Source of the DNA: Oikopleura dioica
Taxonomy: Eukaryota; Chordata; Appendicularia; Copelata; Oikopleuridae
Length of the DNA stretch: 64,000 nt
Assembly (NCBI GenBank): GCA_907165135.1
Contig: OU015567.1
Location: 3,353,001-3,417,000, forward strand
Reading direction: 5' to 3'
Under the pieces are notes generated by a model. It worked only from the letters and a program-made list of their open reading frames with translations. It had not been told where the DNA came from and ran no database searches. Of this stretch, positions 1 to 12,069 are shown piece by piece. Each line of letters starts with the position of its first letter. The stretch's first letter is position 1. A program made the translations under genes and the position numbers.

Positions 1-1446
1 AATTGGGGTAAACCCTTAATTTTTTTTCAGAATAAAGCTTATGTCTAGGTTTCCCTCACCACGTTTGTTGCATTAGTAATTTACCACGGCATACAAAAAG
101 TCCATCCCCGTGGCCTTCCTTCTTCCTCGCACGCGCGTATTTTTCCTCCTAGATGGCGCTGAAGTGGAGCGCGCCACCGCCGAGCGCCGGAGCAAAAATT
201 ACTTCCCGGCCAACTCAACTCATCCCATTGTCGACTTTCTACTTTTCTTAAAAGCTCAAAGAAGAAGCACCGCCTTTTTTGACGAAAAACAACGAAGCGC
301 TCGGACAATTTACAGTTACTGAGAAATTGGACGCTTTTAAACTTGAAAAAAAAGTCAAATTTTGAGCAACGAAAAAAAGAAAACGAAAAAAGGAGTCAAA
401 ACGTCCCTGAAAAAGAAAGAGAAACAAAAAAACTGCATATAAGGTAAAAGAATAACAGGAAACCATAAATTTCTTCAATTTTTGGACAATAAGTAGAAAA
501 AGGTTCATCTGAATTTTGAATACCGAAAATAATCGCTTTCGAATCACCGCAAAACCAATAAAACAAAATCTTGATTCTTAGAGGTAACAAACTGTATTCG
601 CCATATTGAATATTCAAAATTGTTATAACAATTTTTTTTCCCCTTCTTATTAATTTTTGGCAAGAAGTCCCTTTTTCGGTATCCCTTATTCTAGTCTTTG
701 AACATTTTGTGACTTCAAATCGATGATTTTCTTTATTTCATTTTCTTTATTCAGAAAAAAAAATAAAATTTTAAATATTTTTCTGATGAATGAAGTAAAA
801 ATAACTACCATGGGCGACAGATGAGAGTTCACGGTAAATATTGAGCTGTTCGGCAAAATATTTAAACGTGAGTTAGAGAGATTGTTATGTTTCCTCTCTT
901 ATCGTCGGAGGAACAAATTTGTCCGATTTCGCGATTTCGCGTTTCGCGGACTTGATGCGCTGGAGTGCCTCATTTTTATGCAAATGGCGACCGTTGACTG
1001 TCTCTTGAAAAGCGAAGGCTGACGCTGATTTTCATAATCAAAGGACCCACTTTTCGCACTCGTCATTTTTTTAAATCAATTTTATCTGCTAATTCGACAA
1101 TTATTATGTCATAAAATCAGTGGTCAGAGATCTGAATGAAAAACCTGAGTCAGGGTTCTGATATAGAATGTACCCTGACTCAGGTTTCTACACAGGCCGC
1201 CAAACCAAGATCCTCCTTTTCATTCCTTAAATTCCGAGAAAACATATGTAACATATGATATGTTCATGAGTCATTTTTTTGGTCTCATTAAACTTTTGAT
1301 TCGTTCTGATTCCCCTAATTGCCCCTAAAATTACCTCCTCAGAAGCCATTTTCAATCTTATTTCAAGTCCAATTATCATCAATTTCGTTCACGTTCGCTC
1401 TTATCAAAGGAAAGAAATAAACAATTGCCATTTTCAGATTTGGACC
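1..1446. other. Left intergenic region, no gene recognised
   Basis: AT-rich sequence with only short ORFs lacking domain features, signal peptides or splice-consistent structure. It holds one clear palindrome near 1141-1187, listed separately, and a TAGATGGCGCTG string near 151 that resembles the core of insulator-type zinc-finger sites. Nothing else could be supported. Confidence 0.5.
1141..1187. repeat. Short hairpin related to the CCTGAGTCAGG MITE ends
   Basis: Two 16-base arms (AAACCTGAGTCAGGGT and its exact inverse) are separated by 15 bases. The same AACCTGAGTCAGG core forms the termini of longer palindromic elements at 45910-46070 and 51072-51300, so this is probably a solo or internally deleted copy of that family. 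Confidence 0.75.
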
Positions 1447-3876
1447 ATGCGACTTTCTGGAATTCTAGCGTCGCTGATTGGATTGGGCGAAGCTCAAGGC
1501 ATCGTTACGGATCAACCCGCCGATTCTGGCATAATCTTCGATCAAGCGGGGGAGACGCATCAGATCACTTACCTGGACAGGGAATTCCAGGATTCCGATG
1601 GTGAGTTTCAATTTTTTCGCGCGGAAATGAGCGTTTTTTCAGTCAATGTCGAGTGCACCAGTACAAACATGTGCATCAAGCTCTCAAAACAATTCCTCAT
1701 CGACGAAAAAATCACCGACAAATTCGAAGGCGTCCACCTTAAAAACTGCGATCAGGAACGGTATCTCCTTAATCTCAAAAGTTCTTCTCGGTTTTCCGAA
1801 AAATGATTCAACAAAATTTTTGATTTCTTTAAATTGATATTTTCTTTATCATTTTTGTTGAACAGCGTGATCGAGCTGGATCAGAGGAACAACACTCGTG
1901 ACTATTGATAAGAAAAAGTACTCATCCTGATAAGGGGATCGGGCAGATATTCTAAACTGAGCGGGTTTGGACACAACTCAGCGTCCGCTTTGAATGTCAC
2001 AAGCTGACTGTTCGCGCAGATTACCGAACCCTTCTTTCTTTTCCGTAGTTTTTTCCCTTCGCGAAATCAATTTTCACCGGATTTTGATTCTGATCTTGAC
2101 TTATACAAAAGAAGTTATGGAGAGACCAGCTAACAGGGCGTGCGCAACGAAACAGAGCAGTTCATCACTTTATGCACCGATCTGGGATTTAACACCTGTG
2201 GCACAGAAATGCACATGAATTCTACGCACGTTTCTTATCTCAACAGACTTTTTACTACCAATCGAGAATCGTCCACTACCGACAAGGTAATTTGTTAAAA
2301 AATTGAACTTAATTTTTGAATTAAGAATTTGAATTAATTTTTTTCTTTAATTTTTCCATATTTTTTTTAATAATTTTTTTAACAATTATTTTTATAATTT
2401 TTTTTCAATAATTTTAAATTTTTCAAATAATTTTCAGGGATCTGTGGTGCTCTCTTCGATCAACGAGTTCATCGTCCCCTGGCATTGCGTCTACCCGCTG
2501 GACTACCTTGTCGGCTTATCCAATGGAGCTGGCAACGATTACGGCTTTTTCATCCCAAAGATCTACGACGTCGTAAAAGTAACGCTTCTCATGCAGCCTG
2601 GCGAGGGAAAGGGTGACTTTCCAGTAACGATGATGTTGTATACTGACAACACTTACGCCGAGGTCTACAACGAGCCCCCAACTTTGAATGTTACTGACAG
2701 GTGAGAAATTAATTTGGACATGCGGCATGTCCCTAATTATAGGGCATGTCACATGCCCTATAATTAGGGATTTCTCGAGAAAGAGTCTCCATCAATAGAA
2801 CTGCTAAAACATTAATAAAAAGAGCCACGTTTTAGTTGAACCCTTTTGAGCTCATCCCCTAATCTCTAATGCCTTCTTATTCTACCACCTAATAGTCAGC
2901 TTGCCGCGGTTCTTCTCATTTTTGGACTTTCTGAGTCCCCAATTATCTGAAAATTGAATTGAAGGCAAAAATTGTCGACGAATATTTTAGGCTCTACGTG
3001 CAAACTCAACTGCTCAAGGGACCGGAAGACTCAGTTATTCAGACGAAGGAGTGCTGGGCGACAGCGTCGGCGGATATTGATGATACGACCAGATATCAGC
3101 TGATTCAAGACTAGTGAGTTGGAATTGGAGATAATTTTGGCTCTCTTATTTGAAGAATCAGCATTTACTAAAACCCTTTTCTAGTTGCGTCGATGATGAA
3201 GCGGATCAACGAGCGGAAGTGGATCTCCTAACGAATGGTGTTTCTCAAACTAGCCGCTGGGAATCCAACGTGTTCAAGTTTGTCGATGAGCCGAACGTGC
3301 ACCTCCATTGCCGGGTCCGAATCTGTTTCACAACCGACGGAAACACCTGCGACCAATTTGATTGCACAACAAGCAGAAAGCGAAGGGAAGCGGGACTTCC
3401 TGTCGATGAGGTAAAAAACTAAAGGGAGAAATTGAAGCAAAACTAAATTGAAGGATGCGATCGTTTCAATCGGACCATTGAAGCTCGGAAACAAAGTGCT
3501 GCTCGTGGACGGACAAGAGACGGAAGAAATCGAAGTTTTCGAAGAGCTGGAAATCATTGAAGCATCAACTTACATCCCGAAATACTTCATTTACATCGTT
3601 GTTGGATGCTTAGTCGTTGTTGTTGGCTTGATTTCGGCCATCATGATCCTCGTCTACAAGAAAAAGAAGGCCAGCGCTAAGGAAAGGGTTGAAAAAAGAA
3701 GAAGATTCGAGAGAGTCTTTTCTAAAACCATCTCCCTCGAAATAATCTGGTATCTTTTTCAACCCCTTTTAAGGCTCGCCTGTACGAGGGCCAATCTAAC
3801 TCCGCTTTCAGCACCTAGGCCCCTTAATTTTTCGCAAAAGTCTTATTTAAAATTTTCCAAAATATTGAAATTTTAA
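1447..3876 (+). CDS. ZP-domain type I membrane glycoprotein
   Basis: The protein starts with a hydrophobic N-terminus (MRLSGILASLIGLGEAQG) acting as a signal peptide. A Cys-rich extracellular part follows, with repeated N-glycosylation sequons. The C-terminal half has the ZP-C pattern: VHLHCRVRIC, then two further Cys, then a furin-type RKRR site. A single membrane span (YIVVGCLVVVVGLISAIMIL) leads to a basic KKKK tail. ZP proteins polymerise after furin cleavage into egg coats or apical matrices; which one applies here is not determinable. Exons read: 1447-1600, 1643-1760, 1866-1897, 2156-2286, 2438-2700, 2991-3113, 3185-3410, 3454-3876. The third intron can instead be read with a GA donor at 1900 and acceptor at 2136. 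The last exon runs open to 3876 (about 490 residues in all); a further splice after the basic tail is possible, so the C-terminus is uncertain. An AATAAA lies near 3970. Confidence 0.8.
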
Positions 3877-4343
3877 ATTTCGCTGCCTTTTTCGCCAATT
3901 TTCGCAGTTTCAAAATTTTCAAACTTTCGCGTGATCGGAAAATACTCTGAAAAGAAATTTTTCGCGCTTGTAAATAAAAAAATAGCCAATAGTCGAATCA
4001 TCAATACAATCTGCTGCTCTTAAAGATTTTTGGTGAAGGAAACAAGCTTCATAAAAAACACAAAAGAAAGACTAGAAGCCACCAAGAAATCGAAAGAAAA
4101 AATTCTTGGCGATATCAAGGAAGAGTATGAAGAAAGAATATTTTTGATATTTCTGTCATGCTTTTTCAAAACTGTACAAATAAATAAAAATTCTTTAATT
4201 TTACTTTTCTTTTTGAAGACAAAGACGAATCATAATTTCACCGGCTTATCATTTACGATACGGCATTATTCACTCACATCATAAAAATTAATTGTCCTAC
4301 TAATCATTGATTGACGAACTCAGGAAACGTATTTTTCGGAATA

Positions 4344-5831
4344 ATGAAGATGACAGAAAAAGCAGTAATAATCTTTCTCCTTTCAATTTTATTCTGCACG
4401 ATTTATTTTGGTGATTTTTCGAGCGTGAAAGAATACGCAGGAATAAAAACGGAGAGACTTTTGAAAGAAAAAATATCGAGTGAAGAAAATGATAGAATTC
4501 AAGATATTCGAAATAGAGAAGTATTTCTAAGAAGAAAGCTGATTTACAACCGAGCATGTTCTGAATTGGGCTCTAGAATTTTTTTCGATTTCAATTTTTT
4601 AACTTTTCTTTTCTCGAAATCAGATCCTAAAGCTCGTAAAAGCTCTTCCTCTTATTCAAGAAACTCTCAAATCCGAACAATTTCCTGGGTTGGGAAAGCT
4701 TCTCCGGCTTCATAAACAAATCCACAACCTAAACGCCCCTCTTCCCAAATTCAACGATAGCTGCATCGCAAATAATGTTATAAAATCAAGCGTGTTCAAC
4801 TTGACAGAATCGATGGACCTGATGATTTGCCTCCCGCCAAAAAGCGGAACAACAAATTGGCAGAAGGGCCTCGATGTTCATTATTTAAAATTGACAAAAG
4901 GATCAAAAGCAGCAAAGGAGTACTCCAAAAGCTCGAGAATCATGAAGCTGGGAATAGTATCTACCATATAATGCCAAGAGTAAATGCCCCAAAACTTCAC
5001 CAATATACGAAAGAAAGAAGAAGTCTCGAAGAAATTCTTACCGCGTCAAATCGAGTCGCAAATACAAGGGAACGGTTCCTCCTCTTTTTTACCAATTTTG
5101 CCTAATTATGGAAGAAACCGCTCAAAGAAACCCATTTGCCCGAGTCTACTCCGCATATCACGACAAAATGCGAGCCATGCCAAAATGGATCAAAGCTTTT
5201 CAAAAATACTTCGTTGCAATTCAGCCTTTCCAGCCCTATTTCGGCACGATCCCAGAGGGAATGAGAACTTCTTTCGAATCGTTTCTCGAATTCATCGCAA
5301 CAAATCGAGGTGAAGCAGGGCACAATGCTCACTGGAGATCGATTTTCTCTCTTTGCTCTGCTTGTGCAATGGATTTTAATCACATCACGCATTTGGAAAA
5401 CAGCAAAGAGGAAATTCCGTCCCTTCTGAGGGAGCTTGGACTTTATGGGAAAATTCATATCGATGGGCAATACACTTGGGATGAGAAAACGCACGGAAAA
5501 TTGAAGAATCGAAGAGACACAGAAAGCACAGAAAGACCACCAGATGAACTTCACTGGCAAAATGTCCCGAGAAAGACGGCAATTGAGATTTATAGACATT
5601 ATTATTTGGATTTCGTGCTTTTTGGCTACTCGACCAAAGATGTCATGAAGTAAGTTTTCCGATGAAAAATGGTAAAATAATATATTTTACAGGTACATAA
5701 GTGCATCAAGAAAAGGGATGCCAAGGCCACCAAGATCAATGCGACAATTATCGAGGCAAAATTTGAGAAGAATGAAAGAAGTGTTTTTAGAAACAGAAAC
5801 TGATTTTATCTGTAATGAAACAGTTTATTGA
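4344..5831 (+). CDS. Golgi carbohydrate sulfotransferase (Sulfotransfer_2 / CHST8-14-like)
   Basis: Type II membrane enzyme, about 416 residues, expected to move sulfate from PAPS to a glycan in the Golgi lumen. It opens with a short cytosolic stretch and a signal-anchor (VIIFLLSILFCTIYFG), then a charged stem. The 5'-phosphosulfate loop reads LPPKSGTTNWQK, and the 3'-phosphate motif RNPFARVYSAYHDKM spans an exon junction. HWRS and a Cys pair (CSAC) follow, as in the HNK-1 sulfotransferase-type family. Exons: 4344-4557, 4643-4875, 4932-5074, 5128-5649, 5693-5831. The first intron could alternatively start with GA at 4563 and end at 4623, keeping a Cys shared with the paralogue. The acceptor sugar is unknown. 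A paralogue lies in opposite orientation at 13634-15661 with the same order of motifs and a related C-terminus (MKYI/LKYV). Confidence 0.85.
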
Positions 5832-5874
5832 AAATTGTGTCTGTTTAATTTATTATTTTTTTCCTTATTATTGT

Positions 5875-6150
5875 ATATTTAGGGATATCGCACAAATTTT
5901 CAAGTACCCGAAAAAAGGGTGCAAACCGATTTTTAGATGGATGATCTAGTAGAACTTAAGACGAGGATTTCAATGCTACCAAAATCATTTCATAATAATG
6001 AGTCATTTTCGTAAAAATTGCGTTCAAAAAGCTCATTTTTCGGATCAGTACGAGGACTGTTTTGTCGTTAATGATTTTATATTTTTTCCTTATAGATATT
6101 GGGCTGAGAAACCCAAATCTGTAAAAAAAAATTCACTGACGCACCTCGCG
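5875..6150 (+). repeat. Left arm of an inverted repeat flanking the satellite block
   Basis: The string TAGGGATATCGCACAAATTT, a nearby ACCCGAAAAAAGGGT, then CTAGTAGAAC, then TCATTTTCGTAAAAAT and TTCACTGACGCA occur in this order. The same landmarks occur in inverse complement at 12070-12347. Similarity is clear but diverged with small gaps. It may be the tail of an inverted duplication that includes the two sulfotransferase genes, or the ends of a large mobile element. Confidence 0.7.
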
Positions 6151-6538
6151 TTTTGAAAATATGAATTTTTAAAGTTTTCCGAGGTGAATTCTGAGCGGCG
6201 TTGCGTCATTTTGGAGGCGGCCGCACGGGGGCGCGCCCGCTGCATGGCCAAGCTAGCCCGACTCACATTCTTTTCTCTTTACTATTTTATGCTATTTTTC
6301 ATAAAATTGCATATTTTTGGACCTTTTGAGGTGTTTTTTTTATGAATAAGAATATTTAATTGATATCTAGAATATTTGATACAGAAAATTAGTTTTTTTT
6401 TATTATAAATTATAGTTAAATTAAGTAGTTTTTTTCAATTTTTCACACGAAAACTTAATCTGCATTGTCCGTCTCTAGGAGCAAGCCATGCTTGAGTAAA
6501 TATGAAGCTTTTTTTGTTGACGAGAGTTGAAAAAACTG

Positions 6539-6983
6539 CCAAAGTTCGATCCAACCGCCATTGTCGAGGTCTACCTCCGAGTTGTTGGCGAAGTCGGTGC
6601 CACTTCCGCCCTTGATGGCCAAAACCGGCGGTGCCCGTTTAAAGCAAAGACCTTGACGGGATCCGCTTAGGAGGAGCTGGTAGCTTCACTGAATTAGTTC
6701 GAACGATTCTAGGTCTCCGTCTCCTCGATCATCATCAAGGCCCTCCGAGACAGAAAGAAGGTCAAGAACAGACTGTTCCCATTCCTCTTCCTTCCCCAAC
6801 CGCAACTGCTCAGTCAAGCACATCGGTAGCATCACCTTAGACGACAACATTAACTGCGCTCGAATCATGCGATCACGATCTGGCGCCCGGGATCTTTCCG
6901 GCACCATCCGAGAAATCCTCCGCACTGCCCAGTCCGTTGGATACACCGTCGACGGCTCCGACCACCACGATCTCATCAAATAG
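6539..6983 (+). pseudogene. RPL12 (pseudogene): Processed pseudogene of ribosomal protein L12
   Basis: Translation in shifting frames gives PKFDP..I..VYLR followed by GGEVGATSAL. Further on come [26 protein letters not shown] and [19 protein letters not shown], ending in a stop at 6981-6983. These are the conserved landmarks of cytosolic ribosomal protein uL11/RPL12 in the right order. The start ATG is replaced by CTG, the middle is scrambled and several frameshifts and in-frame stops are present, so it cannot be translated. No introns interrupt it although neighbouring genes are intron-rich, which points to a retrocopy. It abuts the satellite array. Confidence 0.85.
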
Positions 6984-7044
6984 ATAAAGGCCGAAAAAAA
7001 TTGATTTTCCTCTTTAATATATACTGTAGCTATATATGTAAATT

Positions 7045-7905
7045 GAGACGGAGCAACGACGGCCCGAAGGGCCGGCAAGCCCCTTAAATTCAAATAAAAG
7101 GAACGGGGCTGAGAATGCCCGGAAAGCCGTCAAGCCCCTTAAATTCAAAAATAAAGGAACGGGGCTGAGACGGCCCGAAGGGCAAGCAAGCCCCTCAAAT
7201 TCAAAAATCAAGAAACAGGGCTGAGACGGCCCGTAGGGCCGGCAAGTCCCTTAAATTTAAAAATCAAGAAAAAGGGCTGAGACGGCCCGAAGGGCCGGCA
7301 AGCCCCCTCAAATTAAAAATCAGGAAACAGGGCTGAAACGGCCCGAAGGGCCGGCAAGCTCCTTAAATAAGAAAATCAAGAAAAAGGGCTGAGAGGGACT
7401 GAAGGGCGGGCAAGCCCCTTAAATAAAAAAATAAAGAAACTGGGCTGAGAGCAAGCCCATTAAAGAAAAAAATCAAAAAACAGGGCTGAGACGGCCCGTA
7501 GGGCCGGCAAGCCCCTTAAATAAAAAATCAAGAAACAGGGCTGAGACGGACCGAAGGGCAAGCAAGCCCTCAAATTAAAAATCAAGAAACAGGGCTGAGA
7601 CGGCCCGTAGGGCCGTCAAGCCCTTAAATAAATAATAAAGAAACAGGGCTAAGACGGCCCGAAGGGCGGGCAAGCCCCTTAAATAAAAAATCAGGATAAA
7701 AGGCTGAGACGGCCCGAAGGGCAAGCAAGCCCTTAAATTCAAAAATCAAAAACAGGGCTAAGACGGCCCGAAGGGCGGCAAGCCCTCAAATTAAAAATCA
7801 AGAAACAGGGCTGAGACGGCCCGTAGGGCCGTCAAGCCTCTTAAATTCAAAAATTAAGAAACAGGGCTGAGACGGCCCGTAGACCCGTTAAAATGGAAAA
7901 TCAAT
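7045..7905 (-). repeat. Satellite array, diverged left block (inverse orientation)
   Basis: About fourteen tandem units of roughly 55-60 bp carry the pattern CAGGGCTGAGACGGCCCGAA, GGGCCGGCAAGCCCC, then an AT-rich spacer. They are inverse-complement to the right block. Units differ from each other by substitutions and indels (CCCGTAGGG versus CCCGAAGGG, missing palindromes, spacers of varying length), so this block is old or poorly homogenised. Confidence 0.9.
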
Positions 7906-10640
7906 CGTTTGGGCCGTCTGAGCTCCATTCCTTAATTTTTGAATTTAAGGGGCTTGACGGATCTTTGGGCCGTCTCAGCTTTTTTTCTTGATTTTTTTAT
8001 TTAAGGGGCTTACCCGCATTTCGGGCCGTCTCAGCCCTCTTTCTCGATTTTTTTATTTAAGGGGCTTGCCGGCCCTTCGGGCCGTTTCAGCCCTGTTCCT
8101 TGATTTTAAATTTTAACGGCTTGCCGGCCCTTCGGGCCGTTTCAGCCCTGTTCCTTGATTTTAAATTTTAACGGGCTTGACGGCCCTTCGGGCCGTTTCA
8201 GCCCTGTTCCTTGATTTTAAATTTTAACGGGCTTGACGGCCCTTCGGGCCGTTTCAGCCCTGTTCCTTGATTTTAAATTTTAACGGGCTTGACGGCCCTT
8301 CGGGCCGTTTCAGCCCTGTTCCTTGATTTTAAATTTCGGGCTTGACGGCCCTTCGGGCCGTTTCAGCCCTGTTCCTTGATTTTAAATTTTAACGGGCTTG
8401 ACGGCCCTTCGGGCCGTTTCAGCCCTGTTCCTTGATTTTAAATTTTAACGGGCTTGACGGCCCTTCGGGCCGTTTCAGCCCTGTTCCTTGATTTTAAATT
8501 TTAACGCGCTTGACGGCCCTTCGGGCCGTTTCAGCCCTGTTCCTTGATTTTAAATTTTAACGGGCTTGACGGCCCTTCGGGCCGTTTCAGCCCTGTTCCT
8601 TGATTTTTAATTTTAACGGGCTTGACGGCCCTTCGGGCCGTTTCAGCCCTGTTCCTTGATTTTAAATTTTAACGGGCTTGACGGCCCTTCGGGCCGTTTC
8701 AGCCCTGTTCCTTGATTTTAAATTTTAACGGGCTTGACGGCCCTTCGGGCCGTTTCAGCCCTGTTCCTTGATTTTAAATTTTAACGGGCTTGACGGCCCT
8801 TCGGGCCGTTTCAGCCCTGTTCCTTGATTTTAAATTTTAACGGGCTTGACGGCCCTTCGGGCCGTTTCAGCCCTGTTCCTTGATTTTAAATTTTAACGGG
8901 CTTGACGGCCCTTCGGGCCGTTTCAGCCCTGTTCCTTGATTTTAAATTTTAACGGGCTTGACGGCCCTTCGGGCCGTTTCAGCCCTGTTCCTTGATTTTA
9001 AATTTTAACGGGCTTGACGGCCCTTCGGGCCGTTTCAGCCCTGTTCCTTGATTTTAAATTTTAACGGGCTTGACGGCCCTTCGGGCCGTTTCAGCCCTGT
9101 TCCTTGATTTTAAATTTTAACGGGCTTGACGGCCCTTCGGGCCGTTTCAGCCCTGTTCCTTGATTTTAAATTTTAACGGGCTTGACGGCCCTTCGGGCCG
9201 TTTCAGCCCTGTTCCTTGATTTTAAATTTTAACGGGCTTGACGGCCCTTCGGGCCGTTTCAGCCCTGTTCCTTGATTTTAAATTTTAACGGGCTTGACGG
9301 CCCTTCGGGCCGTTTCAGCCCTGTTCCTTGATTTTAAATTTTAACGGGCTTGACGGCCCTTCGGGCCGTTTCAGCCCTGTTCCTTGATTTTAAATTTAAC
9401 GGGCTTGACGGCCCTTCGGGCCGTTTCAGCCCTGTTCCTTGATTTTAAATTTTAACGGGCTTGACGGCCCTTCGGGCCGTTTCAGCCCTGTTCCTTGATT
9501 TTAAATTTAACGGGCTTGACGGCCCTTCGGGCCGTTTCAGCCCTGTTCCTTGATTTTAAATTTTAACGGGCTTGACGGCCCTTCGGGCCGTTTCAGCCCT
9601 GTTCCTTGATTTTAAATTTTAACGGGCTTGACGGCCCTTCGGGCCGTTTCAGCCCTGTTCCTTGATTTTAAATTTTAACGGGCTTGACGGCCCTTCGGGC
9701 CGTTTCAGCCCTGTTCCTTGATTTTAAATTTTAACGGGCTTGACGGCCCTTCGGGCCGTTTCAGCCCTGTTCCTTGATTTTAAATTTTAACGGGCTTGAC
9801 GGCCCTTCGGGCCGTTTCAGCCCTGTTCCTTGATTTTAAATTTTAACGGGCTTGACGGCCCTTCGGGCCGTTTCAGCCCTGTTCCTTGATTTTAAATTTT
9901 AACGGGCTTGACGGCCCTTCGGGCCGTTTCAGCCCTGTTCCTTGATTTTAAATTTTAACGGGCTTGACGGCCCTTCGGGCCGTTTCAGCCCTGTTCCTTG
10001 ATTTTAAATTTTAACGGGCTTGACGGCCCTTCGGGCCGTTTCAGCCCTGTTCCTTGATTTTAAATTTTAACGGGCTTGACGGCCCTTCGGGCCGTTTCAG
10101 CCCTGTTCCTTGATTTTAAATTTTAACGGGCTTGACGGCCCTTCGGGCCGTTTCAGCCCTGTTCCTTGATTTTAAATTTTAACGGGCTTGACGGCCCTTC
10201 GGGCCGTTTCAGCCCTGTTCCTTGATTTTAAATTTTAACGGGCTTGACGGCCCTTCGGGCCGTTTCAGCCCTGTTCCTTGATTTTAAATTTTAACGGGCT
10301 TGACGGCCCTTCGGGCCGTTTCAGCCCTGTTCCTTGATTTTAAATTTTAACGGGCTTGACGGCCCTTCGGGCCGTTTCAGCCCTGTTCCTTGATTTTAAA
10401 TTTTAACGGGCTTGACGGCCCTTCGGGCCGTTTCAGCCCTGTTCCTTGATTTTAAATTTTAACGGGCTTGACGGCCCTTCGGGCCGTTTCAGCCCTGTTC
10501 CTTGATTTTAAATTTTAACGGGCTTGACGGCCCTTCGGGCCGTTTCAGCCCTGTTCCTTGATTTTAAATTTTAACGGGCTTGACGGCCCTTCGGGCCGTT
10601 TCAGCCCTGTTCCTTGATTTTAAATTTAACGGGCTTGACA
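7906..10640 (+). repeat. Satellite array, homogeneous right block of 56-bp units
   Basis: After an orientation switch near 7900 the units read ACGGGCTTGACGGCCC, TTC, GGGCCGTTTCAGCCCTG, then TTCCTTGATTTTAAATTTTA, 56 bp in all. From about 8060 to 10640 there are roughly 46 near-identical copies; a few carry 1-4 base deletions. Each unit contains a perfect 7-bp stem with a TTC loop (ACGGCCC-TTC-GGGCCGT). The first few units after the switch are diverged like the left block. The near identity suggests recent expansion or gene conversion; assembly copy number may be collapsed. Confidence 0.95.
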
Positions 10641-10849
10641 AAGGCTGAGAAGTCTGAGTTGATCAATGTCAGTTCTGTCCCCAACCCCACCCGCACCCAT
10701 GGTTTTAAAAATTCATATTACATTTGCTTTTTTCTTGTTTATGGTTTTTATTCATCCGCCCCTCTAGAAGTATAAATTCACAATTTTGCGCTTGCCATTT
10801 GACTTCGACTTTGGAAGGGTTCATTCCTTTTAGATTCGAAAATTTAGAA
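10641..10849. other. Junction between satellite and simple repeat
   Basis: Non-repetitive AT-rich sequence following the last, truncated satellite unit; no gene recognised. Confidence 0.4.
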
Positions 10850-11095
10850 GCTACAGCTCAGCTAAGCTCAGCAATATTGAGGGTTCAGCTCACTTCAGCT
10901 CAGCTCAGCTCAATTTTTCCGAAGAAAGCTCGCTCAGCGCAGCTCAAAAATTTTCAAATATGCCCCAGCTCAGCTTAATTTTTTTGAAAAAGTCTAGCTC
11001 AGCTCAGCGCAGCTCAACTTAGTTATTTTTAAAAAGGGCCCGCTCAGCTTAGCTCAGCTCAATCTCGACCTCACCTCTGCTAGCTCAGCTCAGAA
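10850..11095. repeat. Degenerate AGCTC/CAGCT pentanucleotide repeat
   Basis: Clusters of AGCTCAGCTCAGCTC, interrupted by AT-rich spacers and CGCAGCTC variants, recur about every 50-60 bases. This is a decayed simple-sequence tract or minisatellite directly to the right of the main array. Confidence 0.8.
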
Positions 11096-11830
11096 AAAAT
11101 TTTCAAAGATTTGCAACCCTGCGTGAAGCTGTTTTCCTTTTCTTCGTTGAACAGGTCTGATTCAAGTTCGGCGATGCGCGAACATGTCGCGGAACTTGTC
11201 CATCTTTTCGTATTGATCTTCGAATTTGAGCTTGAGCTCTTCATATTTGAACTACATCTGATCAGATTGCTTGTTCGAGCTGCTGCCCCTAAGAGTCTCC
11301 TCGAGAGTTGCCGACTTAAATGCTTCAGGCATTCAATTTCTTCTTCTTGGCGTTTTTGAAGAGATACAAATTCGGCCAACGTTTAGACTGGACCGATTCT
11401 TTTTCCTTGGTAACCGAGTCCATCTTCATTTTCATCTGTTTGGACATTTGTTTTTGCAGGAACGCAGGGAGGTCTTCCGGAGGAAGCGTGTCAATCTTCG
11501 ACTGAAAGTCGATCACGATTGGGCACAACAAGTTCTCCCTTCGTCTTTGACTGCAAAAACAATTTGGTCAGGATCTTTAGCGCAATTTCTCGTTTCTGCG
11601 CGCATTTTCGCTTCTCCGATTCCACAACAGAAAAGAACTTAAAATATGCCCTTTTCTCATGCTGATTCCTTGAGAGAATAATTTTCGAGAAATAGCAAGC
11701 AAAAATAACGCCTCTTTCACCTCTATTTCTCCTCTCAGACAGATGCTTCTGAAATACCCGACAAAATAGGCTCGTAATGGCCAGAGACGACTTTACATGC
11801 AACCTTCAGAAACTCTTTACAACTTCATAT
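11096..11830 (-). pseudogene. Decayed coiled-coil protein gene
   Basis: On the - strand, charged helical segments appear in succession but in different frames: YFKFFSVVESEKRKCAQKR, KIDTLPPEDLPAFLQKQMSK, EFVSLQKRQEEEIECLKHL, YEELKLKFEDQYEKMDKF and RIAELESDLFNEEKE. Each reads naturally as one protein once frames are shifted, and no splice sites explain the shifts. This is typical of a pseudogene carrying several small indels. The parent family could not be named. Its position inside the inverted block fits relaxed selection there. Confidence 0.55.
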
Positions 11831-12069
11831 CTCATAATTTTTGAATAGATGGTTAATAAAGTGGTCTTTAAGGATTTTTTTGATCCAAGAATCATCGAAT
11901 TTTATCGTTCCAGTCCCGAGAAATCATCATTTTAGTGAAACTCTCCGAGCCTTTTTGTGAACAAGGCTTTCAGGAGTGTCAACCAATCAGCGCGCAGCTG
12001 AAAACAGAAAAGCGCCACAAGCGTCGAGAGAGAAAAAAACAACTCCCGGAGGTTCATTTCTAGCGATTG

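Noticed and set aside
1900-2136. GA-AG intron in the ZP gene
   Set aside because: A canonical GT-AG reading (1898-2155) keeps the frame equally well, so the non-canonical one is not needed.
5102-5599. 165-codon open frame on the - strand
   Set aside because: It is antisense to the well-supported sulfotransferase exon and has no domain features.
7045-10640. CRISPR-like array of palindromic repeats
   Set aside because: There are no unique spacers; the whole 56-bp unit is repeated, and the surroundings are animal genes.
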